From: an uncultured Bacteroides sp.
GTDB taxonomy: Bacteria > Bacteroidota > Bacteroidia > Bacteroidales > Bacteroidaceae
Length of the DNA stretch: 64,000 nt
Assembly: GCA_944319875.1 (NCBI GenBank)
Contig: CALUFR010000113.1
Span: 37,772 to 101,771, forward strand
Direction of reading: 5' to 3'
Part shown: positions 57,448 through 64,000 of the stretch, piece by piece
Layout: every line of letters starts with the position of its first letter
Numbering within the stretch: position 1 is the first letter of the stretch
The notes under the pieces: generated by a model
The model's input: only the letters and a program-made list of their open reading frames with translations
The model's database searches: none
What the model was told of the DNA's origin: nothing
Program-made: the position numbers and the translations under genes

Positions 57448-58671
57448 TCAGGGTATCAGCAAAGAAGAGTCACCATAGCTCAGGAAGCGGAAATCATGAG
57501 CCAGCGCATAGTCATAGATGGTGCGCCAGTCGCCCCGGACGAAGGCGGAGACAAGTAGGAGCAAGGTACTTTGCGGTTGGTGGAAATTAGTCACCATCGC
57601 CTTCACGATACGATAGTCATAGCCCGGAGCGATAATGATCTGCGTGCTGGTATGCAGGGTTTCCATGCCGTGACGGTCTAGGTAGGCACGGACGGCAGTC
57701 AAGGCTTCAACCGATGTAGGAGCTTCACCTGCCATATCGTAGGGTTGCCATTGGCGGACGTGCAGTTCCTCTTCCGTGGCATCAGGATTATTGAGCAAGG
57801 TAACCCCGATGTGGTAGAGGCTTTCAAGCGTACGCACCGAAGTCGTGCCTACAGCTACGGCCCGCCCGCCGTGAGCTATCAACTTATCTATCGTGGAGCG
57901 GGACACGGAGATATACTCCGTATGCATCTCGTGTCCCTCGATTTCTTCGCTCTTCACGGGCTTGAAGGTACCTGCTCCCACATGCAACGTCAGTTCCTCC
58001 AGATCGACACCTTTGTCGCGAAGCGCGTCAAGCACACGAGCGGTAAAATGCAATCCGGCCGTAGGTGCCGCCACTGACCCCTTGATTTTTGAATAAACCG
58101 TCTGATAAGTCACCTTATCGCTCTCTTGCGTGGCACGATTGAGGTAAGGCGGAATGGGCAGTTCGCCGAACACTTCCAGGATATCGGCAAAAGTCACCTC
58201 CGGATTGTCCCAACGGAAGTCCACCCAATGACTGGTGCCGCGACATTCGCCTCGTTCGGCGGTCAGCGTCAACGTCCGGCCCTTCACCGTCATCTCCCTG
58301 CGCAGTATGCCTTCCTTCCATTTTTTCAGGTTGCCTATCATGCAAAGCCACGCCACATGCCCGGTCTGCTGGAAGTTGAGCGCATAGTCAGCCGGCAGGG
58401 CCGGCTCCAGGCAAAAGACCTCAATCAGCGCTCCCGTTTCCTTACGGAAGTGCAACCGTGCCTGAATGACCTTCGTATTGTTAAACACCATCAACTCACC
58501 CGCAGCGATGTAGTCGGGCAGAGAAGTAAAAACATCCTCACTCACTTGTCCATGCCGGTAAACGAGCAGTTTGGACTGGTCGCGCACGGGCAGGGGAAAC
58601 TTCGCGATGCGTTCGTCGGGCAAGGGATAGTCGAACTCGCTGATGCGGATATGTCTGGGATCTTGTTTCAT
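57448..58671 (-). CDS. queA: S-adenosylmethionine:tRNA ribosyltransferase-isomerase (QueA family, long form)
   Basis: The 407-residue protein adds the ribosyl group from SAM to preQ1 in tRNA, giving epoxyqueuosine. The QueA markers LPDYIAAGELMVFNNTKV (about 47-64), AAPTAGLHFT (about 204-213) and LHVGAGTFKPV (about 228-238) are present. It is about 50 residues longer than the common form, so it may be a QueA paralog. The ATG at 58,669-58,671 is chosen over an upstream GTG. Confidence 0.85.
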   Translation of the reverse strand: MKQDPRHIRISEFDYPLPDERIAKFPLPVRDQSKLLVYRHGQVSEDVFTSLPDYIAAGELMVFNNTKVIQARLHFRKETGALIEVFCLEPALPADYALNFQQTGHVAWLCMIGNLKKWKEGILRREMTVKGRTLTLTAERGECRGTSHWVDFRWDNPEVTFADILEVFGELPIPPYLNRATQESDKVTYQTVYSKIKGSVAAPTAGLHFTARVLDALRDKGVDLEELTLHVGAGTFKPVKSEEIEGHEMHTEYISVSRSTIDKLIAHGGRAVAVGTTSVRTLESLYHIGVTLLNNPDATEEELHVRQWQPYDMAGEAPTSVEALTAVRAYLDRHGMETLHTSTQIIIAPGYDYRIVKAMVTNFHQPQSTLLLLVSAFVRGDWRTIYDYALAHDFRFLSYGDSSLLIP

Positions 58672-58693
58672 AATCACAGGATTGTTTCGGGCG

Positions 58694-58701
58694 CAAAGGT
58701 A
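58694..58701 (-). promoter_or_regulatory. -7 box for queA-NUDIX
   Basis: The reverse complement reads TACCTTTG, 23 bases before queA. Confidence 0.55.
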
Positions 58702-58792
58702 CGGATTATTTGGGAAACGTTTTCTCTTTACACCGGCAAATGACTATACAATGCCCCAAGACATCATGCATTTTTAAGTACGATATACGATG

Positions 58793-60343
58793 TTATTCAC
58801 CCCGTTTGACTATATAATCATTCATCTCCTCCTTAATCCAATCCACTTGAAGCGAAGGAATTTTTACCGGTTTTTTCACGATCTGCTGAGCCAGTCGTAC
58901 TGCTTCATCCACTTGCCCTGTTCTGTCCAGCAACTGCACCAAGCGGTACAAAGGGACAAAACGATTGGGACACATAAAAGAGGCCTTCCGGTAATGTGCC
59001 TCAGCACAAGCATCCTCTCTCTGTTGCTCATACAGACTGGCCAATAGCAACTCCAGATCATAGTCTGCCCAATGGGAGCGACATTCTATGGCCACACGAA
59101 GTGACTCGTCAGATAATCCGCAACGGTTCAGTTCCACTGCATAGTTGTACAAGAAGTAGCGATCTGTTTTGAGTAAGGGATAGATATTCTGATATTTTTT
59201 TACTGCCCAATCTATTTGTTCTAAAGTCGGAGCGAAAACCACTTCCGCCCACATCACTTCAGCCTTCATGCGGTGATATGCCCAACTTCCTGCCCAACAG
59301 CACACAGCAAACAGACATACTGCTCCCACTCGGAGAAACAGAGGACGAACCGTCCCAACATTCTCCAGCAACTCCATGGAAGCATACATCAACATCAGCC
59401 AAACAAACGGATACATTAATGGATAGGAAAAAGCGGCAAAAACAACCACCGCCAGCCAAACCAGAAAACCTGTTTCCTTCTCCATCGTAGGACGCCGAAT
59501 ATAAGCACGTCCCAAGCATACAAGACAAGTCACAACTATCAGTAACCCTACCACTCCAAACGCAATGCCTATATTCAAATATTCACTGAAAGGGAATTGA
59601 ACCGTATCTGCCAAGGGCGCATAATGGCTGTCGGGGTGCCGTTCGAAGTAGGCAGCTTGATAATCCATGTAGTGTGCCTCGAAACCACCGACACCCCAGC
59701 CCAACAGCGGACGCTCCTTCATCATTTCTAATGAGCAATGCCAAATGAGTAGTCGACCATCCGCTGAATCTTTCTTCAGCCCATAAAGTAAGACAAATAA
59801 GAAAAGGGAAAGGATCACCAAAACCGTCCATTTGATCCGTAAAGAGAAATGCAAACGCTTCCACCCCCACATCACCAACACGACCAATAGACTCAAGATA
59901 CCTGCACGGGAAGCCGAAAACACCACAGTCACGGCGACTACTACCCCTACCGTGCTTCCAACATATCGCTGCCAACCTCTTCCAACCAACAGACTGAGAC
60001 ATAATGGAAATCCCACACAAAGGCAAGCCGCAAAGCCGGCAGTATTATTCAGCGTACCTGTCAGAAACGCTGCTCCATTGCTTCCCAGTGCAAACGCTTG
60101 GAGAAGGCCGTAGCATGCCTCTACTCCTATTAGCGCCACCAGCCCAATTTTCATCCACGAACGTAGCCAGACAGGACAGTGGTCAAGGGGATACAACCAA
60201 TGAACTACCGTCACCATCCCCAAAACAACCATTCCCGCAACCAACACCCCCCATTTGGGAACCAGCCAAGAGTCTACGAACCGAGAAGAACTGAAGAACA
60301 GAGTTCCTGCTGCCGTGACAAAAAAGAGAATACACCGTATCAT
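58793..60343 (-). CDS. O-antigen ligase/O-oligosaccharyltransferase-type membrane protein with TPR tail
   Basis: The 516-residue protein has about 11 membrane segments (to about 375). GTLNN (about 96-100), SRAG (145-148) and GRLLIW..PLLGWGVGGF (about 196-221) are the marks of the Wzy_C/WaaL/PglL superfamily. The last about 125 residues are helical TPR-like repeats (YNYAVELNRCGLSDESLRVA and others). Members transfer lipid-linked glycans to lipid A or to proteins. Here it is the last gene of the fulvocin-like cassette, 18 bases after the redoxin gene, so it may glycosylate a cassette product; this is inference. Confidence 0.78.
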   Translation of the reverse strand: MIRCILFFVTAAGTLFFSSSRFVDSWLVPKWGVLVAGMVVLGMVTVVHWLYPLDHCPVWLRSWMKIGLVALIGVEACYGLLQAFALGSNGAAFLTGTLNNTAGFAACLCVGFPLCLSLLVGRGWQRYVGSTVGVVVAVTVVFSASRAGILSLLVVLVMWGWKRLHFSLRIKWTVLVILSLFLFVLLYGLKKDSADGRLLIWHCSLEMMKERPLLGWGVGGFEAHYMDYQAAYFERHPDSHYAPLADTVQFPFSEYLNIGIAFGVVGLLIVVTCLVCLGRAYIRRPTMEKETGFLVWLAVVVFAAFSYPLMYPFVWLMLMYASMELLENVGTVRPLFLRVGAVCLFAVCCWAGSWAYHRMKAEVMWAEVVFAPTLEQIDWAVKKYQNIYPLLKTDRYFLYNYAVELNRCGLSDESLRVAIECRSHWADYDLELLLASLYEQQREDACAEAHYRKASFMCPNRFVPLYRLVQLLDRTGQVDEAVRLAQQIVKKPVKIPSLQVDWIKEEMNDYIVKRGE

Positions 60344-60361
60344 AAGCCTGCATCTATATAG

Positions 60362-61204
60362 TTATTCCAATGTCTCCATTTTTTCAACAGCCTTGTCAAG
60401 GCTACCTTTGAAAAGCACAGTTTTGTCCCTATCCAATATCAGAACAGTTGGAAATACTTCTATATCAGCATGCGATATGAGAGAAGAATTCCGATGGACG
60501 GCATAAACCGGGAAGGTATATCCCTCTTCCCGTATTATATCCTTCCCCGCTTCCAATTCTTCGCCAGCCCTATATCGTACAAATACACTAGCCACCAACA
60601 CATCATTCCGGTCTTGGTAATTGTCATACAGCTGTTGCAGCATTGGGAATTTCTTAAAACATACTCCGCAAGAAGAATGCCAAAACTCAAGCACTACATA
60701 TCGATATTCTAAATCCCTTATGAATGTGCTGTCATTAGCTGCAGAATAAATGACATCATCTGAAATGCCCGCCTTAACCGGATACCTGCCAAAAGACAAA
60801 TATTCCTCCCATTGCCCTTGCCCTACTGACGCGGTATATACCCACACAATAACACTCATACCTAAAACCGACCATACTTTCCATTTATACTTGACATAAA
60901 GATAGGCAGTCAAGACCCCCAAACTCCCTACAACTGGACACCAGATGGAAATCAAGGTCTTTTCAAAATCTATTATCCGAACACACAAGCTCAATAGATT
61001 TAATCCGAGAAGAATGGTGAGAAATAGATATAATAATTTTACAGTCTTCACATGTGTTAATATCCAAATAGCTAAGACAAAATAAAGGACTGGCGCTACC
61101 CACAACCATAACGATATGGAGAACATGCGAAATACTGATACTAGTATATCCACCAAAGCATTAGCAAATAAGATCCAGATTATTTCAGATTTTCTTACTA
61201 ACAT
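60362..61204 (-). CDS. Membrane-anchored thioredoxin-fold protein (redoxin/TlpA-like)
   Basis: The 280-residue protein has about four or five N-terminal membrane helices (to about 132) and a C-terminal thioredoxin domain (about 140-280). The active-site pair is WHSSCGVC (about 175-182), with IEVFPTVLILD as the cis-proline segment. The soluble part should be periplasmic. It lies between a cysteine-rich lipoprotein and an O-antigen-ligase-like gene, so it may form or reshuffle disulfides in that lipoprotein. Confidence 0.8.
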   Translation of the reverse strand: MLVRKSEIIWILFANALVDILVSVFRMFSISLWLWVAPVLYFVLAIWILTHVKTVKLLYLFLTILLGLNLLSLCVRIIDFEKTLISIWCPVVGSLGVLTAYLYVKYKWKVWSVLGMSVIVWVYTASVGQGQWEEYLSFGRYPVKAGISDDVIYSAANDSTFIRDLEYRYVVLEFWHSSCGVCFKKFPMLQQLYDNYQDRNDVLVASVFVRYRAGEELEAGKDIIREEGYTFPVYAVHRNSSLISHADIEVFPTVLILDRDKTVLFKGSLDKAVEKMETLE

Positions 61205-61503
61205 ATTATCTTCCTAATAAGCTTCCATTTAGAAAACTCGTATAGATCGAGGAGTGCCAAAATGCAGAACTTCTATCATTTTATCATGCTAAGTATCCAT
61301 TTCTCCGTTGGGAACTCCATGTGGTTAAGACAATTTTAAACTCGTCACTAGCCATTTGTTAAGACATCTCACCCAGTAGCATATGTGGAAATATTACACG
61401 AAACCCTTTGATGCCATTTTCTTAGACAGCATAACAAAAATTTTATATTATGGCACACTCTCTGACAGATTATTTAATTAATAAACGATTTACTCAAAAG
61501 AAG
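61205..61503. other. 299-base gap inside the cassette
   Basis: AT-rich. I see no convincing gene, -7 box or hairpin. A 23-codon minus-strand frame starting near 61,354 is too weak to call. Confidence 0.5.
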
Positions 61504-62181
61504 TCAAATGCCGTAACAACGCCCATCACAATCATATAACCAAAGAAAGCCACAACCACCATCCGTAACATCACAAGAAGCGTCAAGACATTCTACAGAT
61601 ATATCTATAGAACACCAATTACTACTTTTACTGCAATTACACTCTGCCTCTGTTCTTGTTTTTACACTCTTATAAGGTTGCGAAAACGTACGTTTCAAAG
61701 TACCTTCCTTATTTATAATTGTATGAGGCATAGCAACTAATCCACCTATAACTTTTCGATTCCAATCTAATTGAAGTTCGGCTTTTTTCATCCATTTATA
61801 CGCAAAAACCTCAATCTCTTCAATTTCTTCATCAGTCTTTTGTCTAACAAAATCAAAACAAAAAAGATGAGTTTGAATAAAATTAATCAAAACATTTATA
61901 TGCGCCTTTTCTTCCGTTGACCAATCTAACAATAAAGCCTCATTCAATTTGCCTAACCACAATTGCTGCCTTTGTTGTGGCGAAAATGCCATATAACATC
62001 CTTTTTTAAAATCCTCATCAACACTTTCCCATTCAATTCTATCCATCCCTTTCACATAAGTAAGATTTGATTTTACCCAACTATCAACTTGTTTATCACA
62101 GCTATATAGAAGTTCTTCTTGCTGACACGACAAACTTGCAAATACAAACATGGCGCATAAAAAAAGGTTCACTGTTTTCAT
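61504..62181 (-). CDS. Fulvocin C-related cysteine-rich lipoprotein
   Basis: The 225-residue protein has a lipoprotein signal (lipobox SLSC, Cys19). A helical middle (about 30-150) carries WVKSNLTYVKG and SPQQRQQLWLGKL. The final 45 residues (181-225) contain eight cysteines in the order CxC-x6-C-x7-C-x4-C-x6-C-x7-C-x3-C. The pattern, the GCG..W.Y segment and the length recall mature fulvocin C, a 45-residue disulfide-rich bacteriocin of Myxococcus fulvus (from memory). The gene overlaps the DUF1573 gene by 4 bases. The tail may be cut off as an active peptide, or may stay attached. Confidence 0.8.
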   Translation of the reverse strand: MKTVNLFLCAMFVFASLSCQQEELLYSCDKQVDSWVKSNLTYVKGMDRIEWESVDEDFKKGCYMAFSPQQRQQLWLGKLNEALLLDWSTEEKAHINVLINFIQTHLFCFDFVRQKTDEEIEEIEVFAYKWMKKAELQLDWNRKVIGGLVAMPHTIINKEGTLKRTFSQPYKSVKTRTEAECNCSKSSNWCSIDISVECLDASCDVTDGGCGFLWLYDCDGRCYGI

Positions 62182-62636
62182 TTAATATTTCCTTTAAATC
62201 TTAATAATTCAACACTTTTTACCGAACTAGACTCCACGATAAAGCTCTTATCAAAATGGTCCTTTTCTCCTTTAGTATTAAAATAGACAACAATTTTTGA
62301 TCTTTCATTAGGCATCACAGGTTTCTTCGACCACTCGACCTTCGTACATCCACAACTAGCCTCTACATTATGTATAATAATAGGCACTTCACCTTTCACT
62401 ATAAAAGAGAACTCTACCACAATCTTACCTTTTCCCGAGTCCACATCTTTCAAATCTAAAACTTTATTATCCCAAACGATTTGAGAGTTTTTTTTATGAT
62501 CATCAAACCTTTGCGCTCTACCCTCATAAGGAAAGATACATAGGATTAATAACAACAATCCAACAAGCGAATGTCTATATACATTTTTTTGCATATGTCT
62601 ATATCCACAAAAATATTTCCTACAATTCCTTTTCAT
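62178..62636 (-). CDS. DUF1573-family secreted protein
   Basis: The 152-residue protein (138 if it starts at 62,594) has a signal peptide ending near GRAQ. A single DUF1573 beta-sandwich domain follows, with the ASCGCT motif (about 89-94) and NERSKIVVYFNTKG. DUF1573 is common on Bacteroides surface proteins and is immunoglobulin-like; the CGC cysteines may take part in redox or disulfide exchange. It lies before the fulvocin-related gene with an ATGA overlap. Confidence 0.85.
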   Translation of the reverse strand: MKRNCRKYFCGYRHMQKNVYRHSLVGLLLLILCIFPYEGRAQRFDDHKKNSQIVWDNKVLDLKDVDSGKGKIVVEFSFIVKGEVPIIIHNVEASCGCTKVEWSKKPVMPNERSKIVVYFNTKGEKDHFDKSFIVESSSVKSVELLRFKGNIK

Positions 62637-62648
62637 ATTAACTTCAAT

Positions 62649-62774
62649 TTACATTACGCCTTCTATCCAGTACCACTCACCGTCAATAAGAACCCAAATT
62701 AATACTAAACTATACATAAACATGTTACCTATTGTCCTCAAGGCTAAATTTTTCTTTTTCATATCACTTTTCAT
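62649..62774 (-). CDS. Possible 41-residue membrane peptide at the head of the cassette
   Basis: ATG at 62,772-62,774 opens 41 codons ending in TAA (62,649-62,651), 12 bases before the DUF1573 gene. The peptide has an MKSDMKKKNLALR basic start, one hydrophobic helix (about residues 15-30) and an acidic WYWIEGVM end. A TATATTTG -7 box lies 21 bases upstream, so this is the first frame of the transcript. I do not recognise a family. It could be an inhibitor, immunity or leader peptide. Confidence 0.5.
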   Translation of the reverse strand: MKSDMKKKNLALRTIGNMFMYSLVLIWVLIDGEWYWIEGVM

Positions 62775-62794
62775 TTTTTCTATTAAAAACGGTG

Positions 62795-62802
62795 CAAATA
62801 TA
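62795..62802 (-). promoter_or_regulatory. -7 box of the fulvocin-like cassette
   Basis: The reverse complement reads TATATTTG. A TTTG -33 box is not found at the normal distance; three phased repeats lie there instead. Confidence 0.65.
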
Positions 62803-62822
62803 AAGACTATTAATCTCATAAC

Positions 62823-62875
62823 ACCTAACTAAAACCTAATATTCACCTAATCAGAAACTGTTTTTTCTGATTAGG
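62823..62875. promoter_or_regulatory. Three 11-bp-phased ACCTAA repeats and a 12-bp palindrome upstream of the cassette
   Basis: ACCTAA begins at 62,823, 62,834 and 62,845, each exactly 11 bases apart. The third repeat starts inside a perfect inverted repeat CCTAATCAGAAA/TTTCTGATTAGG (62,846-62,857 and 62,864-62,875). Relative to the predicted start this is about -35 to -87. Such helical phasing fits an activator binding one face of the DNA. Confidence 0.6.
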
Positions 62876-63274
62876 GCTTGATTGGATTTCTAGTTAGATC
62901 AGTCACTTAACTCATCAATATCAGCAGCATTTCCCCTTTCCATTTTGGGTTCAACAACCTCGCTATAGGAAACAATCCTTAATTTTTTTATAAGGGGGGC
63001 AAAACGAAATGTGTAAGAACACATCTCCCCTCAAACGCCCGTTACTCTTTGCTTCACAACGAGTTAGATGCATAGGGGAACAGGCGGGCTGCAAAAACGA
63101 AATGTGACATTGCTTAACATGAACGTTACATCGGCGAGCCGATTTGAACGGTTTTTGAACACTTGTGTTACATCCGGGGGGTGTAGGGGCGCATAATGAG
63201 GCGAATGAAGGCGCTAACGGGGCACAACAAGGCGTTTTTGACGGGCGGGTAATAGAATGACCGCACGCCATTGG
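62876..63274. other. Non-coding region at the accessory boundary
   Basis: I see no gene. It holds two copies of CAAAACGAAATGTG (62,999 and 63,093) that recur at 63,752, and G-rich stretches near 62,995 and 63,175. Confidence 0.5.
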
Positions 63275-63302
63275 AAAGAGGCTTAAACGGCCTCTTTTTT
63301 TG
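63275..63302 (+). terminator. Hairpin terminator
   Basis: AAAGAGGC (63,275-63,282) pairs with GCCTCTTT (63,290-63,297), followed by T-run TTTTTGTG. No plus-strand gene is seen before it, so it may end an RNA or a decayed gene. Confidence 0.6.
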
Positions 63303-63366
63303 TGTCTTTTGTTGTGGGGATAAGAAGAAATATTTATGCAGATTATTCCATATCGTTATTATTTGG

Positions 63367-63374
63367 TATATTTG
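63367..63374 (+). promoter_or_regulatory. -7 box of the small accessory gene
   Basis: TATATTTG matches TAnnTTTG, 26 bases before the start at 63,400. Confidence 0.6.
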
Positions 63375-63399
63375 CAGCATAACTAATGCGATATGAGCC

Positions 63400-63606
63400 A
63401 TGACGAAAGTTATCCACGTACACCTGATTTATGAGAAGAAGAATTACTATTTTGGAAGCCTGTCGGCTATCTTTGACGTGCTGACGGAGGAACAAGTAGG
63501 CATCACCAAAAGCAGCCTGCTGCACGCCGGAATGACGGACGGAAGCTGCAAGATCACTCGCCGGGCAATGATTATCCAGTCTCGCCTGATACGGAGTAGT
63601 AAATAA
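63400..63606 (+). CDS. Small conserved-looking protein of unknown function
   Basis: The 68-residue soluble basic protein has VHLIYEKKNYYFGSLSAIFD, then ITKSSLLHAGMTDG and a KITRRAMIIQSRLIRSSK end. The shape (NYYFGS..AI and SLLHAG) is familiar from small Bacteroides accessory loci near phage-like primase genes, but I cannot name a function. It has its own -7 box and a good terminator, which argues that it is real. Confidence 0.6.
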   Translation: MTKVIHVHLIYEKKNYYFGSLSAIFDVLTEEQVGITKSSLLHAGMTDGSCKITRRAMIIQSRLIRSSK

Positions 63607-63623
63607 CTGTTTTATTGATGTTT

Positions 63624-63652
63624 AGGCCGCTTTCGAGCGGCTTTTTTGTTTT
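63624..63652 (+). terminator. Terminator with UUCG tetraloop
   Basis: GCCGCT (63,626-63,631), TTCG loop and AGCGGC (63,636-63,641), followed by six T residues, end the small gene. Confidence 0.85.
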
Positions 63653-63702
63653 ATACCCGTACCATATCGGTTTGAACAGTTAAAAACGCGTTAAAATAGA
63701 GG

Positions 63703-63793
63703 TTGGGGGGACACTTGGGGGGACGTTTGGGGGGACACTCTAATTTATTGCAAAAACGAAATGTGTCGAATGGGGGGACATTTGGGGGGACAT
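63703..63793. repeat. 12-bp G-tract repeats TTGGGGGGACAY (3 + 2 copies)
   Basis: Three tandem units at 63,703-63,738 and two at 63,770-63,793 flank a CAAAAACGAAATGTG repeat. Each has a run of six G, so the plus strand could form G-quadruplex DNA. The rest of 63,607-64,000 holds no gene I can call. Confidence 0.7.
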
Positions 63794-63877
63794 TTTTACC
63801 CTATTTTAGGTGCGATTACAGGGGGTATAATACCCTTTTACCCCCTTATTTTCGTCCTTTTTATACGGATTGAGGGG

Positions 63878-64000
63878 GAGGCTGTCCGAAAACCTGTTAG
63901 AACAGCAAGAGACTAATTAAGGTTGAATTTTCTCTTTCCTGTTATAGCTGTTTAACTCTACATTTCATTGTTTATCAATTGTTTTGCTTATATTTACAGC
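63878..64000 (+). mobile_element. Possible insertion-sequence end, continuing beyond the window
   Basis: GAGGCTGTCCGAAAACCTG at 63,878-63,896 resembles the terminal repeat of several Bacteroides insertion sequences (GAGGCTGTCC-type ends). An AT-rich leader follows to the window edge. No transposase is in view. Confidence 0.3.

Larger units (their letters stand above)
62998..63765. repeat. Three dispersed copies of (GC)AAAACGAAATGTG
   Basis: Copies lie at about 62,998-63,013, 63,091-63,106 and 63,750-63,765, all in the same direction, flanking the small gene at 63,400. Confidence 0.65.

Noticed and set aside
61205-61503. Short minus-strand frame of 23 codons in the cassette gap
   Set aside because: Too short, no promoter or start context, and stop codons lie close in all frames.
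62963-63271. 102-codon minus-strand frame across the repeats near 63 kb
   Set aside because: It crosses the direct repeats and G-rich runs, has a composition like chance, and has no -7 box in front.

Overview
The window is chromosomal DNA from a Bacteroides-type member of the Bacteroidales. Three things point there. Gene starts are repeatedly preceded by the Bacteroides -7 box TAnnTTTG, in one case exactly 19 bases after a TTTG -33 box. The genes include family-specific members such as NigD-like, DUF349, DUF5683, DUF4827, BT_3928-like DoxX and a mutarotase-symporter fusion. The layout rsfS-ftsH-cdsA, parAB-DUF5683-lytic transglycosylase-rel and DUF1599-DoxX-tpiA-SPOR-folE also fits. Most of the window is ordinary housekeeping sequence of moderate GC; about the last 3 kb are accessory.

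Left end (1-3.7 kb, minus strand): an operon of a GntR/FadR regulator, an 851-residue kelch-mutarotase/sodium symporter fusion and a truncated N-acetylneuraminate lyase-like gene, which looks like sialic acid (or related acyl sugar) use. A palindrome lies on the regulator's own promoter. Two short tandem-repeat arrays follow (3.87-4.06 kb). Next come a flippase-like membrane protein, rsmA, mgtE, a DUF349 protein, tRNA-Gln(CTG), rsfS-ftsH-cdsA, a NigD-like lipoprotein, and surE-lpxB.

16.2-20.9 kb is a catabolic cluster: two Gfo/Idh/MocA oxidoreductases (one with a twin-arginine-type leader), a DUF1080 lipoprotein and a TIM-barrel isomerase lipoprotein. It fits glycoside breakdown through 3-keto intermediates. 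From 20.9 to 27.9 kb are DUF456, parA, parB, DUF5683, a LysM lytic transglycosylase and a bifunctional-type Rel. The intergenic region before parA holds a TTATCCACA box and an 11-bp inverted repeat, so the chromosome origin may be near. merR, an M23 peptidase and alaS follow.

32-45 kb is mainly minus strand. It includes a TlpA-like lipoprotein, folE, a SPOR protein, tpiA, a DoxX/thioredoxin-like protein, DUF1599 and an M23/LysM protein. A long tight run pdxJ-exbB-exbD-tonB-DJ-1-ispD-recG follows. 45-56.8 kb is plus strand: nadK, a tsaC-like gene, a ClC-CBS transporter, fmt, rpe, comEC, a HAD-hotdog fusion, a DHH phosphoesterase, a DUF4827 lipoprotein and glmM. A NUDIX gene and queA lie on the minus strand.

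The most interesting part is 58.8-62.9 kb on the minus strand. A phased-repeat promoter leads into a 41-residue membrane peptide, a DUF1573 protein, a lipoprotein whose last 45 residues carry eight cysteines resembling the myxobacterial bacteriocin fulvocin C, a membrane-anchored thioredoxin-like protein, and an O-antigen-ligase/TPR protein. Together they look like a system for making, folding and perhaps glycosylating a disulfide-rich secreted peptide. The right end (62.9-64 kb) is non-housekeeping DNA with direct repeats, 12-bp G-tract repeats, a small conserved-looking gene and possibly the start of an insertion sequence. All calls come from reading the sequence; no database search was run.
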